In this document: one piece after another, positions 21,072 to 33,609 of the stretch
Layout of the letters: each line of letters begins with the position of its first letter
Position numbering within the stretch: the first letter of the stretch is position 1
Assembly: GCF_010183535.1 (NCBI RefSeq)
Contig: NC_071330.1
Coordinates: 8,971,717-9,035,716 of the forward strand
From: Caenorhabditis remanei
Taxonomy: Eukaryota; Nematoda; Chromadorea; Rhabditida; Rhabditidae
DNA length: 64,000 bases
Direction: 5' to 3'
Program-made: the position numbers and the translations under genes
The notes under the pieces: generated by a model
What the model was told of the DNA's origin: nothing
The model's database searches: none
Seen by the model: only the letters and a program-made list of their open reading frames with translations

Positions 21072-22693
21072 TTAATCGAGGATGGTAACGTCGTCATCAT
21101 CTAGAGTAACAACTTCCGGAACTTTCGGAGCGGTAGAAGTTGAGGCTCCGTTTTGAGAAGAGGATCCACTGGAAGTCGATGGTCCGGCAACATCCTAAAA
21201 TTATGAATTTAATTTGTTTAAATGTCTTTTTTCGGCTTACAGTCTCCTTTTTTTCAACAATCTTCAACTCAATTTCTTCTTGTTCATCTCCTTCTTGTTC
21301 AGCTCCTCCTTGCCCTTCATCATCACCATCCTGATTCATTTCTTCTGCATTATCTAGGTTTTCAACACTCTGATTGCCATCATCTTCTTCTTCCTGAACC
21401 TCATCTTGCTTCTCTTCTTCTCTTTCTTTCTCTTCTTCTTCTTCTTCTTCTTCCTCTGCTCCTTCCTCCTCTTCTTCTTGAACTGGAACTGTTTTCTCTT
21501 GTGCTTCTTCTTCTCCTTCCTCTTCTGGTTGATCTTCTCCTTCGGCTTCTTGCAACTCTACCTTAACATTTCCAAGTTCCACTTCTTCTCCTTCCTCTTC
21601 TGGTTCATCTTCTGGTTCCACTTTTTGCAACTCTACCTTAACATTTCCAAGTTTCACTTCTTGCTCTTCCATTTCTTCTTCCTCTTCCTCCTCTTCTTCA
21701 TCTTCTTCCTTCACTGATTTCTTCTTCTTCGGCACTGGCTCCTCATCATCCTCAGCATCATCCTCAGCAGCATCATTGTCACTCTTTTTTTTCGATTCTT
21801 CTTCTTCATCGGAATCACTGTCAGGACGGATATCTCCTCCGGCGAGTCTTCTTTTCGGTGGACTTTTTCCCGTTCTCACATTTCGAGAAGATGAGGAAGC
21901 AGAAGAAGACGTTGCTATACTTGAAGACGCTGCTTTTTTGGATCTACCGGCTCTGAGTGCGGCTGATTGCTCCTTTTTTTCGGTTTGTTTTTTCTTCTTT
22001 TCCTTGAAATACTCTTCAAGGATCAATGGATCAAGAATGTTTTTCTTTGGTTCCCAAGTGTTAGCACTGAAAATGAAAGCATGAAATCAGATGTTCTAAT
22101 TAATATCTTCGAACCAGCTGTATCTTTAAATTATTGCAATAAACTAAATTCAGAGAAGGCAATCAATCACAGTACCTTTATTTAGTTAAAGATGTACAAC
22201 TTTGGAAGTGTATCACACTGTCCAAAGCTATAATTTTTATACAGTTTCAGAGTACAACATCATTTTTGTAGTTGACAACTGTTTTGTACGCGTACTTTTG
22301 AAAAGTTGTTTTCTCTTTCAAGTCGACATAATTTAGTGCAAAATAGTAAGATTTTTGATCTGTGGACAGTTCCTTTGTTTTTGCAGGACCCGCCGTCGAT
22401 CACTAACTTACCTATGATCATATCCAAGCCATTTGATCAAGAATTCAGTCTTTCCCTGAAAGAAATCAATCATTGAAACTACACTTCATTTCTCTTCAAA
22501 CTGAGCTAATTCATTTCATTTCATTCTGCGTCTCTCTCAACCTCATCGACTGTTTTATTTTTGCAGAAAAGAAAAAGGGAAAAGATTAGAAATGAATAAA
22601 GAGTATTGGACCACAAGATTATCAACATACCTTTATTTTCTTATCATCCAGAATCCTTTCGATGGTGAACAATTCCTCACCACCACCACTCAT
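21072..22693 (-). CDS. cec-1: Chromodomain protein CEC-1 with long acidic tail
   Basis: Nuclear chromodomain protein that binds methylated histone H3. Exons: 22693-22631, 22455-22412, 22066-21241, 21194-21072 (about 350 residues). The chromodomain spans residues 6-60: ELFTIERILDDKKIK, then KTEFLIKWLGYDHS, then ANTWEPKKNILDP, retaining the aromatic-cage positions expected of the fold. Basic patches (KEKKKKQTEKKEQ, SPPKRRLAGG) are followed by an extremely Glu-rich region of about 180 residues with a tandem repeat of LGNVKVELQ units, and a C-terminal TLDDDDVTILD. The start follows a ttttcag acceptor by 4 bp. My model is longer than the roughly 300 residues I recall for CEC-1, so an exon boundary in the acidic region may differ. 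Confidence 0.9.
21530..21665 (-). repeat. Tandem repeat encoding LGNVKVELQ + acidic units in cec-1
   Basis: Two adjacent coding repeats of about 75 bp, each encoding (K/E)LGNVKVELQ followed by an acidic stretch ending PEEEGEE. The DNA copies are closely similar (ccttaacatttccaag recurs at 21562 and 21638), indicating recent duplication or gene conversion rather than simple codon-run slippage. Confidence 0.75.
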
Positions 22694-25600
22694 CGTACTG
22701 AAAATTCAAAAATGAGATGGCAAATGATAAAGGAGTCAAAGTGGGAAAAGATAAGAAATTATCAGTTTTATATAAATGTTTGTCAATCATCGAAAAACGA
22801 TTTGAATAAAGAAAAAATACAGATTCAATGGAAAATGGAAGACTTTCAAACTTTTAAGTTACTGATGAATTCAAAATGGATTATTTTGGAAAACAGTTTC
22901 ATTGCAGTTACATAATTGATTTCATTCACATTTTGAAAGCGTATTAACCACTTTAGAGTCATGCTGAGATTTATGTTGAAAAATAGACGTGATCCATATG
23001 ATTCAATTGTTTTTGAAAAGAATGCAGAATCTTTTTCATATTCTTATCAAGATTAAAGATTAAATAGAATGTGAAAATGAAAATAAGTTTCAGAACAAAA
23101 GCCCATTAGTTCGTTCTTGTTTACTTCTGAAAATCATGTAATGACGGGAACCAAATGAGTTGTCAAGGTGGTGTTTGGTTCCTAACTCAAAGAAAACTAC
23201 TTCTTCTGTTAGAATTAATTATAAAATGTTGATGAAAGTGAATCCTTTTTGCACTATTTGCTGAATATCTCTCGTATCATATGTTTGTGATCGTGAGCTG
23301 AAGATATTAAAAAGGACAATCATTCCTTGGAATCATCTGAACTCTGTTTACACTGTTTACCTGGAACGAGGTGTTAATAATGAACATGAGTTTTGAAAGA
23401 ATGGGAAATTCCCAATTTAGAAAAAAAGAGGGAACTGACATTAGAAATGAAAACTCATTGATAGAGAAGACAGCGAGAACGAAAAGAAGAAGAAGACGAA
23501 AGAAGAGAGACGGTGACAACGACGACGACATCGCGCCTTCGTTTGTTTGTGTGTGGTTGAGAGAGAGAGAGTGAGAGGAGGTCTTTTTTTTCTTTTCCGC
23601 ACCGCCCGCCTGTGGTCTTTCCCTATCTTGTACGACTTTTCTTTCTCAGCGTCTCTCCCGCTCATAAACTATTTTTTACTAACTCTGGTCACCTCGGTAC
23701 GCACATTCGACACAGGCAAACCAACGGACACCCAGTACATCAACAGTGGTTTTCTTTCACTCACTGACTTCTCTTTTCTTCTTTTTGCAAGGTTAACAGA
23801 CGACATTTATAGAGAACGAATGAGAGAAAAAGGGATAGAAATATGGAATATTAAACACATGGACTGGAAAAAGGAAAAGAAGAAATTCAATGAATATGAT
23901 AATTATACATCTGTAGTTGTACGTCTGTTGTTTTAACTAATAACAACGAAATGATTGAAAGGGATTACTGTAAAAACCAGGGATATGCCTTCCTTCGCAC
24001 ACTTATTTTCATACTTGCAAATTTACGGCCCGGCCCGGCAAGGCCCGAAGGCCCGGCTTCAAAAAAAAGGTACCTATTTTTTACCAAATTTTTTGAAATT
24101 TTACATTAAAAATTTCAATTTTTTGATGCATAACTATCTTTTGATTGAATTCTGAAGTATAGTCAAAAGTTCGACATTTTTGGGAAAAAATTCAAAAAAA
24201 TTCAAAAAAATTCAAATTTCCGTTCAAAATTTCAGTTCAAATTTTTCAGCCGGGCCTTCGGGCCGGGCCTTGGAAATTCTCGTCACGGCCCGGCCCGGCC
24301 CGGCCCGTTGCAAGTATGCTTATTTTCAATCAGGGATATTACCAGTCCAAAATTATCTGTTCCCAAAAATTCAATGCATATCTTTCTCATCACCAGTTGG
24401 AGGTTTCTGTGAGAAATGGGCGGAGCCTCGAGAACAAGCAGCGTGGAATTGATTTAAATAAGTTGGAATAAGGATAATATTCAGAATAAGATATAAGGGA
24501 ACTTAGTGGGCAGCCTTCTCAATTTGAATATTTTTGAAACATTGGGAGAGGGCTCAAGCTTCTAACTTCAACTTCGAAAGGTCCCTTCTGGCTATGTTAT
24601 ATATTCTCTATTAATAAGGTATGCCTCTCTTTTTTCAACTTCCATTTCTTTCCGGGTCTATTTTAAGATGAGGAGTTTTGGGAAAGATCAAAAGTAGGGT
24701 AATATAAGCTTTAATCAAAAAACCGAGAGCTTCTAATTCTGTGCTGAAACATTCAAACGTACAAAGTAGAGTGATCAGTGTATGGAAGAAAAAAGGGTTT
24801 CATGATTAATCTCAGTTTTGTAGACTAAAAATCTCCTAGTCCGGAAATTGTAGGTTGATGGTATACCAATTACTGCCCGCCAATCAATTAGTTTTATTAG
24901 AGGAAATCCAGTATCACTTTGCTAGATGAACGAATTTGGAACATTTGCAGTTTTAGATAGCTTAAAACATATGCAGTGTGATCCCGTGTAATTGGAGAAT
25001 CATGATAAACACAGAAACACTGGCAAGTAGTTTCAGCTATCATATTCTGAAAATGTCATCATTAATAATTTCAGAAAAAATGTTTTTTCTTTTTATGAAA
25101 AAAATAAAACTGAAAAAGGGACGGAGCCTAAAATTTAGAAAACTTGTGGACTTCTTCGGTTTTTAATCTGACTGCTTCTTAATCAGACATACTTGAAAAC
25201 GGGAATATAATACTCGTTAAGAGATTTCGGGTGGAAAACCAATTTACTTTTGGTGTCTAGATTTGCTGGAAAAATGAATGCATATTGTTTAGAGTTGGAT
25301 CTTGCCTAATGCAGTTTCTGCTCATCACAACACAGCCTTTTCGATTGAGACTAATGTTCAGAACTAAATTTAAATGGAATGAGAACATCGAATGATATAA
25401 AGTCCAAAATGCTAAGTAAGAATGTTTCAAAAACAAATGAAAAATATCAGTGAGAGTAATGATTTCCTTCAAAATCCAGTCGATAGGGGTATGAAACGAG
25501 TAAAATTAGAAAGCATATGTTTCTATTTTGTTTGCTGGAAGCTATGTTAATTCAAAGAACATTTTAAGATGTTTAACTTTCATAAAATGAAAGCGCCGTT

Positions 25601-27029
25601 TCCATCGATACAGAATCAGTAACCTGAAATTAAAATAGGGAATATAGTTGATATGGGAGACTAGATACGATCCCTCACGAGATGTACTAGTTTATATTGG
25701 AGGAAAAAATATAAGAAAATTGAAAACTGAGAAAAAAGCATTCGATAAACATGTTGTCAATTACAAAACTTTGAAAATTGGGCAATACAATCGGAATGAA
25801 CAGTGGAACTCATAGAAACGGTCCTTCCTCGTATCCAGAAGCCACTGATGGCAATGTTGAAATTTTTAAAAAACATATGTAGGCCGCTACTGTATACTAA
25901 TTTATTTAGGGTTAATAACCTTTCCTTCGGAAATATGCACTCCCAGCCGTGATATACAGTAGCCTTGATTTCCGGTTTCTGACTCCCTCCTTCCAGATAA
26001 GAAGCCCAACTTTCCCGATTTCTTTCTGGATTGTTTGCTTACGATAAGATCACGGTCAACTAGTCACTTTTCTAAGACGCTTCTCTCAGGTAGCATTTAC
26101 CATGCTTAAATCTAAAAACTCCTAAATGTCTTATTAGGACAAATCATAGTTCCTCTGAATCTTTATCTGAAAAGGTCATCGGGGAACTATACGTAATTAA
26201 AAATATCAATAGGAATTACTACCAGCAGCTTATACAGTTATCAACCAAGACACAACTGACATCAACTTCAAACCTATACATATCTGAAAATTTGGAAATT
26301 ACTGAATTATAAAGTATTATTTATTGGGATTCAACAAGTTAACAAGGTGTCAAATTTCTAGATTGAGGTATAGTTCTTTTGCTCAAAGTAGAACTTTTAT
26401 TGGGATTTCGAAGGTTTTGATATGAACCTGAAAACTGGACAGACAGTTATAAACTTTATCGTATGAATATCTAGGATTTTATTGTAGAAGGATTTTATTG
26501 TTGGAGATTTCCTAATGCTATAATTCAGAAACACACCTTCCCCACTTCGATTATTGATGTCTGTCCGAATAAATTCTGTATACTATTTATCAAAAAGGAA
26601 AGTTTAGTTTATAAAATTCATTTAATCATTTAATGAGAAAATGCAAACCGAGAATACTATGAAAGCAGTTACCAATATGAGGCAAGAGATTTTCTAGAAA
26701 CAGTGGAAAAGCTATTTACAGAAAAAAAAGTTTCAATAAATGGTAACAAAAGATTAGGCAAGAGCAATAAAAAGAATGAAAAAAAAAAGAGAAACCGTGC
26801 GATTAAAAAGAGCGTAAAGTCGTTAAAACTGCATGTTCAGTGAGAAAAAAAACCTGTTTGGAGAGGAAAACTTTAAAAATTGGAGGATTTGGAAAAGAAA
26901 AATTGGCATTTACTATATTTCAATTTGAGATAACGGGGATTCAATGATGACGAAGGAGCAGGTGAACAGTTGTTATAAACTCAAAAATGTAAGAATAGAA
27001 GTTTCATGGAATCCTCACACTAAATAATT
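22694..27029. other. Gene-poor region upstream of cec-1 / downstream of sor-1
   Basis: About 4.3 kb in which I find no convincing gene. It contains a purine-rich to pyrimidine-rich, CpG-containing stretch at about 23,450-23,760 that looks promoter-like for cec-1, the GC-capped MITE at 24012-24318, a gggcggag word at 24418, and a small inverted repeat near 25,881-25,966. Frames of up to 129 codons (23547-23936) lack splice context and homology. Confidence 0.5.
24012..24318. mobile_element. GC-capped MITE (copy 2)
   Basis: 307-bp element of the same family as 16524-16814. Ends are tacttgcaa and ttgcaagta, flanked by the 10-bp duplication cttattttca (24002-24011 and 24319-24328). Subterminal blocks are rich in cggcccggcccgg and gggccttcgggcc; the A/T-rich centre has no gene. 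Confidence 0.85.
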
Positions 27030-29155
27030 CTATCGTACTTGCTGAGAAGGATGAGATGGAGTGGGAACTGTTACAAGTTTGTTTTCTTGAATCTGTGGTC
27101 GATGGGCTTGGGATTTATATTGATCCGAGGTCATTCCATTCACTGTTTTCATTAGTTTTGGAATACTCATAACAGGATAAGAACCAATAGGAACCAGGTT
27201 ATCCATAATGCTTTGTGCCGGTTGTCCGTTCGGAAAAACAATTGGATACGATCTAGATGGAATTTCGAAGTTTGGACGTTGGTGCTGAAACTGAATTATG
27301 AATACATTGTTCTTAGTACATATATGCTTATATCTAGGAACTAATTGACAAACAAAGTACAAACCTGTTGGTGTTTTACTGCAACTAGTGAATTCTTCTT
27401 TCGATTCCATGCATTTTTCAATCCATCCGTATGAAACTGAGCAGCGCAAAGCATTTCTGTGTTTGTCGTTCTTTCCCTTTCAAAAAATTGATTCCTCTCG
27501 TGAATTTGTTCGACTTCTTGTGTATTAAAGTTTGCACGCGTCCTTAGCACTACTTGGATTTCGTTCAATCCTCTTTTGGCTGAGTTTAGTTTCTTTTCAA
27601 TATCTGTTTGTATAAATTCACTGATAACGATTTGCAATCTCATTTCAAGCTCTTCGGGTGAGGCGTCTTCGATCCTCTTTTCTTCTACTCGATCCGTTTC
27701 TCCTTTTCTAATATATTCGAATAACTGATTTCGATCCATTTTCCGCTGTTCTTCCAATTTATGTAAAACCATACCACTGATATGTTTGATAGTCATGGCA
27801 TCATTCTGTTGAGATTGGAGTGGTAATGGAGCGTAACTAACTGTACTGTTTGGAACCAATCTTGTCCTTTTCTGAGTCGGGTTATGATCCATTCGGACAG
27901 TTTCATGCAGAGAGGGAACTGATTCAGACGATGAACTTTGCTCCGAACCGTTGCTATCAGATCCTATATCTTCTGATGGCCCTTCCTTTTCTAATGCTGG
28001 CATATCGTCATCTACAACTTCGTGAGGCTGTGAACTTCTCTTCTTTTCGATTTCCATCTCATCAACTCGGTCGATAGCTAGTCTTTTCAGATTGGATGAA
28101 TCTCCTCTTGGAATATGAACTTCATGTGGAGTACATCCATTGATTACTCTATTTGTTCTAATCAATAAACGAAGATTATTTTCTTGTTGTTTCCTTCTCT
28201 CTTCAATCATTTGGTTATCAAACTTCTCGATATCCAATGTTATTTTTTCACTTGGCTTCAATATCATCTCGAACTTGAGCCATTTTTGATTTATGTTATG
28301 TGCGTGGTGAGAAACCGAACGAAGATTTGCATGTAGTTGATTACTTTCTGGTTTTCTCCGACTATTTCTCAGTTCCAGTGTCATATATTTTCTGTTGATT
28401 TGGAAATAATTCATTAGGTCCTCCGTAAGTTTTCCAATTGTAGTATTCGCTGTGGAGAGAATCAATGTGTCATTGATGTCAATTCGACGTTCGGATTGTC
28501 CCGTTTGGATTCCGTCCGGGCAAGTTATTAGGCACAACATCAAGTCCGTCGTTGTATATTTTGCAATTTTTGCCTCACTGAAAGAATATTTTTGTCTATC
28601 GAAAATGGATTCCGGGCTTCGATTATTTCTCATAATTAGTTTTTCAGACCCTTTCTAAAAATCTGTTAATCTTCGAATTTAAGACTTTCAGTTTTTTCGA
28701 GTTATAAACAGATTCAAATATTTTTTGAACTATCGGTTCTCTTACTTTAGCAGAGAGTGGAGATATTTTTCAAACAAAGCCAATTAGAATCCTTTATTAC
28801 ATTCAAATTTGGAGATTTTCTAGAGAAAATTAGTCGTCCTTATGGGGTTCCGAAGAAACTTTTCGTTAAAAAAACCTCACGAAAAAAAAACTCACAGAAA
28901 ATTGGATAGGGTTCGGTTCTTTTCTTCCAAAAGATAACTTCCAACTGCACCACGAATCAAAAATGAAGGTCCCGCATCACGTGCATCGCGCACTTCACCA
29001 TGAAAAATTGATTCTTCACTTGGATTTGGTCCAGTTTTTTGCTGTGGGAACTGAGATATTTGTTGATACTTTGAAAAGGGATTGCGATAAGCAACATCCA
29101 CAAGAACTTCGAAGGGGGCAGCCATATCATTGGAAATATTTTCTGTGGAAGCCAT
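27030..29155 (-). CDS. sor-1: SOP-2-related protein SOR-1
   Basis: Nuclear, nematode-specific Polycomb-like repressor factor; recalled to act with SOP-2 in Hox gene silencing. Exons: 29155-28896, 28577-27365, 27284-27030 (575 residues; phases agree). The start follows a tttcag acceptor by 2 bp, so the mRNA is probably trans-spliced. No globular domain is obvious by eye. The middle contains a basic and acidic mixed segment (around LKRLAIDRVDEMEIEKKRSS), an acidic/Ser patch (SEDIGSDSNGSEQSSSSESV) and helical Glu/Arg-rich stretches; the C-terminus is Pro/Gln-rich. The symbol is based on remembered gene order and the lack of any other family resemblance, so it is less certain than the gene model. 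Confidence 0.78.
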
Positions 29156-30574
29156 TTCTGAAATTCAGAATTTTCAAGTAAAAAAGGGAAGATCCAAAAA
29201 GAGACTAGGAAGAAGGGGGAAGCAGTGTGAAAAGGAAAATTGAAGTAAAAGAAGGAAAGTTGACTAGGAATAAGTTCTTCGATTTTCTGTTAGCGAGTTT
29301 GATAGAGAATATCTTGAGAAATCAGTTGAAATCCAGTTACAGTAATCCCAAAAAACAGAACATACCTGTTTCGAACATTACAGAAATTGTTTGTATCATG
29401 ACTGTTAGATCTCAATTTTCATTCCAGTCCATCATATTATTTTTTAAGAAATAAGACTGTGTTTTGAAGACAACACATTCAAATCTGAACCAGTATAAAT
29501 CTAAATATCATATTTTCAATTGATCATTAACTATTTCTGGTAACAATTATGCTGGGTTCCACATAATTTTCCTCAGATCTAAAAAATCATCGTATTCTTC
29601 GAAAGCTACCCTTGATACTAGTTGGGATTCGACTGGTACAGCTTTTTATTCAAAACCCCTATATACGTGCTATACTTGTCGAAATGTTATCTACCATCAA
29701 TTGATATACCAGTTTCCTATCTTTTCCTCACTCATCCAATCCTAGAATACAATAATGTAGGGCGTTACAGTACCAGTATCGATTGATGTTGAATGGAGGA
29801 AACGTGTTTTGAAGCAGCAAAGTTTTGCAGAGAGGACGAAGGAAAGAAGAGGGAAAATGGGGCTACAGAACGATGATGGGGGGAGGCAATCGGCAGTTAC
29901 GAAGAGGCATAAAGAATCCGAGAGAGACGGAGAGAAGTGGCAGAATACACAACAAATGAAGGGGGAAATATTCAATTGACCAACCAGAGAGCAAGGGTCC
30001 GCCCATCCATTGAGAGGAGTCTTTGCGGAAAGGCGGTCCGTTGTACGTGGTGAGGAGATACCGTAGTCCCGGCTGCCTAACGTCCTTCCTCTTGCACGAT
30101 TATCGACGAAGCGGGGAGAGACGAAGAGAAGAGATGGAGAAGAGCGAATGTGCGCGCTCTCTTCGCTAATACATACAGAATTTTGTCCCAGTGCTGAAGA
30201 GAATTTAGAGAGCCAAACAGATAGTTTCGTGAAGCAAGAGACGCAGAGGTCAACCCACTGGACCCTCGGCTCTCGGAGCATGTGAGAGTAGTGTGTCCCC
30301 AATCGATCAATCATAGAGTAATGTAGTGCCTAGAGAAACCTTATATCTCCCATTCCTCTCAATTCTGTCATCAGAATGTAAACAATTAAAAAGAAGCGGC
30401 AAGGCTACCGTAACCCGGACTCCGCCCACTTTGTCTCCGCGTCTCGATGCTCGCTTTTCCCCTCGTTTCTTGGCCGATTCGTTTCGATTTTATGTGAGAG
30501 AGAGTGTGTATGTGTAAATAAATGGTGTCGAAGGGAGACAGAGAGCGGAAAGAACGACGACACCAGGCGCACGC

Positions 30575-30594
30575 ATATATATATATATATATAT
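30575..30594. repeat. (AT)n microsatellite
   Basis: Uninterrupted alternating AT run of about 20 bp in the spacer upstream of sor-1. Confidence 0.9.
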
Positions 30595-32082
30595 TTTGAA
30601 GGAAAAAAATAAAAAATGAGAGAGATAGAGAGACACAGAGAATACATACAAAAACAGAAAATACGGAAAGAGTGACCTTCTCAATGTGCTGTATTGTTGG
30701 TGACGAATAATTGAATGGATGCGCAATGAAGAGGAATACGGTAATTAGATTAGAGAGATATTCTCTTCTTTTTCTTCTTCTTTTCCGACCAAAAGCAGTT
30801 TCGATTTGATGGATTTTGAAGTGGAGAGAGATAGACGAAAATGTTTTTAATAGAAGATTACGGTAGTTTTATGAACACCATTTACTGTATATTTAAATAG
30901 TTAAATAAAATATAAATATAAATATAACACATTATTTGGTTTCTGAGAAAAAAAACAACATTGAAAACGTATGATTAGGCTGCATACGAATCTGAAAAAT
31001 GAAGAAGCCATTTTTGATATTTCAGAACTGAAATGTATATCTTTTCAGCAAATTACAAAGGATCGCAAGATCTGCTATACCAAATTATTCCACAAATGTC
31101 AATAGGGTTACGGTAGATTCTCAATCATATGAAGAGAAGACCACTTTGGAGGAGAGAAATGCAAACAATCGAGTCCTTTGATATGGCACAGAGTTGGTTG
31201 GACTTAGCTGCAACACTACCATAAATAGCAAAATTACTTTTTTAAACTGATAATGAATAACGACGGCTGAAATTGTATAATTTTGGAATCGGCATCGAAT
31301 CATTAAAGAGTACGGTATTCATTGCAACGCTTATATCCGTTCATCATGTGATAAAACAACAATTTTCCACTCAAATCCACAAGTCTCCTGAAATTTGAAT
31401 TTTCGAAAATGAATCGAAAGTCCACAAGAATTAAAACACTAAGATGATTAGATTTCAGTTCATTAACAGATTTCTAATGATAACTACTGAGTCGGTGACG
31501 ATAAAATTGCGTCTACTTCGTTTTACAACAATGTGTTGATGAGCCCATTCATCTGTTTATCTCATTTCCGGTGTATTTGTGAAGAATTATTTTGAGCCGA
31601 TTCAGGTTTAGTGGAACATTAATATCGAGTATTACAACACACCATTTTACCATTCTGTTCAAAAACTCTTGATTCCTGCAAACAGGAGATATTCATATTT
31701 TCTATTCGAATACTCATTTTCTCTGAACATCAGCCTCGACTTCTTTTGCACATGTATTATGGTAATTCAATAACTGTTGCATAAAGATATTAGCTGATTC
31801 GACACCTGGAAAATCGGAAACTACTGAAACGTCCCATGGCTTCTTTTGATTGTGAGATGCAAATCATCATTGTTTAATTACTAAGATCTTCCATAATGAC
31901 CGTATTTCTTGAGTACGTGGTTGTTCTTGAAATGCCAATTGTATTCAATATTTCGTTTTTGATCAGGAGACTCCGCGGCAGGAATCAAGAGAAAGAGCGA
32001 ATCTGAATTATCAGTTCGAAAGTTTGTCAGAACTGACGTAGGTTCAGCTATTGTGTTATAGGATTTTTCAATATAAATTAGA

Positions 32083-32250
32083 CTAGCGTCTCCCGCCTGC
32101 CGGCGGGGTCCGCTATGCTTCCCGGGCATTCAAGAGTTCCAGGGCCTGCGGCCCTGAGCCAGAGTAGAATAGGGCCTTCGGCCCTGCTGCCCTGCGTCAA
32201 CTTTCGGCATTCCATGATCGCCCCCAAGAACGGGAATTGCCGCCGTCTAC
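32083..32250. repeat. GC-rich hairpin cluster
   Basis: A sharply bounded GC-rich patch in an AT-rich spacer. It holds several short palindromes in a row: cctgccggcgggg, cccggg, cagggcctgcggccctg (about 32140) and agggccttcggccct (about 32171). It resembles the GC-rich subterminal part of transposable elements found elsewhere in the window, but no flanking duplication was identified. Confidence 0.5.
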
Positions 32251-33060
32251 ATACCCCTAATTAAAACAAATGGAAATGAATTTGTCTTGGTCACTGTTCT
32301 AGGCCTTGGTCATTGAAAGGTCACGAATGTTTTTTCACTAAAAATCACTTAAAAATCAAAAATTTTCTAGCCAAAAAAAGTGACTTTCACTTTACGGTTC
32401 ATAGCTCGGTCATCAATGATGGTATCACATCCAAATTTTCCAGGAATGGCGGGACAGACTAATCCTAATCGCCCAAAAAAGAATCAGGTGAAAAGGTGAA
32501 AAACGGACAAAGTTATTAACGGTCAACAAAGCGTGACATTTTTGCTAGTGAGAAATGAAAAATTGTAACGTTTTTCAAATTACAAAACATTCACCCCCCA
32601 TACCTAATGGGTTTAAGAAGAGAAGGTTGCAGAATTTTTTAACAAAGCGAAAGAAGAAAAATGATAATTTATCTGTATAAGAATGTTTTATGAATTTTGA
32701 CTGAAAAAATGTTTCCAAAAAAAAATTGCGGGAGTGAAAAATTCCTGACTCATAAAAACAAAAGAATAGAAGTGTACATTCCACCGGTTGTGAGTCATAA
32801 AATTCAAATTGATCGAAAGATTTGAATTGAAAAGAACTTCAGGCTGGAACACATATCTTATCCATATTGATAACGAAACTTTATTCACTAAAATATCAAG
32901 GGGCACAGTTCTCACAATAGGCAACTTAATGACAGCCGTCTGTCACGACACCCAATTAGTGTCACTCGTGTGAGACTTTCATTGATGAATTGATCACTTT
33001 CAAAATCTGATTACTGTAAAACACAAAAAGTCACTCTAAAATTAGAGAAATGGTCAGTAT

Positions 33061-33351
33061 ATGTGTATGATTAAGAGTCGTCAGTTCTATGAATGTCCAT
33101 GTTGCACTTACAATAACCTATTTTTGAACGGTTCTTCGTGTTTTCTAAAAATAGCTATTCAATTTTCTTGTTCATATCAACCTTCTAGCTGTCCTGAAGA
33201 GATTATACAAATAGTTATTTTTCCAGATTACGGATTAGTTAAAGAAGGAAAATACTACAGTGAGTTATTTTTGATTGCATCTTGTGCTCTCATCCTGTGT
33301 TACTTAATTTTCTGTTTCCTTTTCACACCTATGAGGAAAAGATATATGTGA
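33061..33351 (+). CDS. Possible small single-pass membrane protein (weak)
   Basis: 96-codon frame with a Cys-rich first half (YECPCCTYNN ... CSYQPSSCPEE) and one strongly hydrophobic segment near the end (LFLIASCALILCYLIFCFLF) followed by a basic tail RKRYM. That order would suit a small secreted or type I membrane protein. Against it: no clear splice or trans-splice signal before the ATG, no recognised family and A/T-rich codons typical of noncoding DNA. Listed as a candidate only. Confidence 0.2.
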   Translation: MCMIKSRQFYECPCCTYNNLFLNGSSCFLKIAIQFSCSYQPSSCPEEIIQIVIFPDYGLVKEGKYYSELFLIASCALILCYLIFCFLFTPMRKRYM

Positions 33352-33609
33352 GGAGGAAGAATGGATGTTTCTTCCGACCCCCCCAGATGAGAGACTTTGT
33401 GTTGTGCGGTAGAAGGAATTACGGTAGAAATAATATATTTCATTGATGCAGCGGGTTGAGAAACGATAATGGGAAGCATGAAGAGATGAACATTTGTTAC
33501 TATTCAAGATTGAAACAGAAAAAGCCGAAAGAAATCAAACAAGTTTTTTCTACATTTTCATTTCAGTTTTTTACAAGTATGGAATGATAGATGTTGGAAT
33601 TCAGCAGAA

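Larger units (their letters stand above)
29156..33609. other. Gene-poor region upstream of sor-1
   Basis: About 4.4 kb. It includes a GC-richer promoter-like area at 29,780-30,530 (with ggactccgcccactttgtc at 30418), an (AT)n tract at 30575, several scattered TACGGTA words, a very GC-rich hairpin cluster at 32083-32250, and one weak membrane-protein-like frame at 33061-33351. No other gene or RNA gene is supported. Confidence 0.5.

Noticed and set aside
21222..21717. Leu/Phe-rich plus-strand frames opposite cec-1
   Set aside because: They are the antisense of the Glu-coding (GAA/GAG) repeats of cec-1, which read as Leu/Phe/Ser runs on the other strand.
23547..23936. 129-codon plus-strand frame upstream of cec-1
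   Set aside because: Covers a pyrimidine-rich promoter-like stretch; no homology, no splice context, low-complexity start.
29742..30314. 190-codon minus-strand open frame upstream of sor-1
   Set aside because: Ser/Leu/Phe-rich translation with no domain, no splice or trans-splice signals, and it overlies a GC-richer promoter-like region where long open frames arise by chance.
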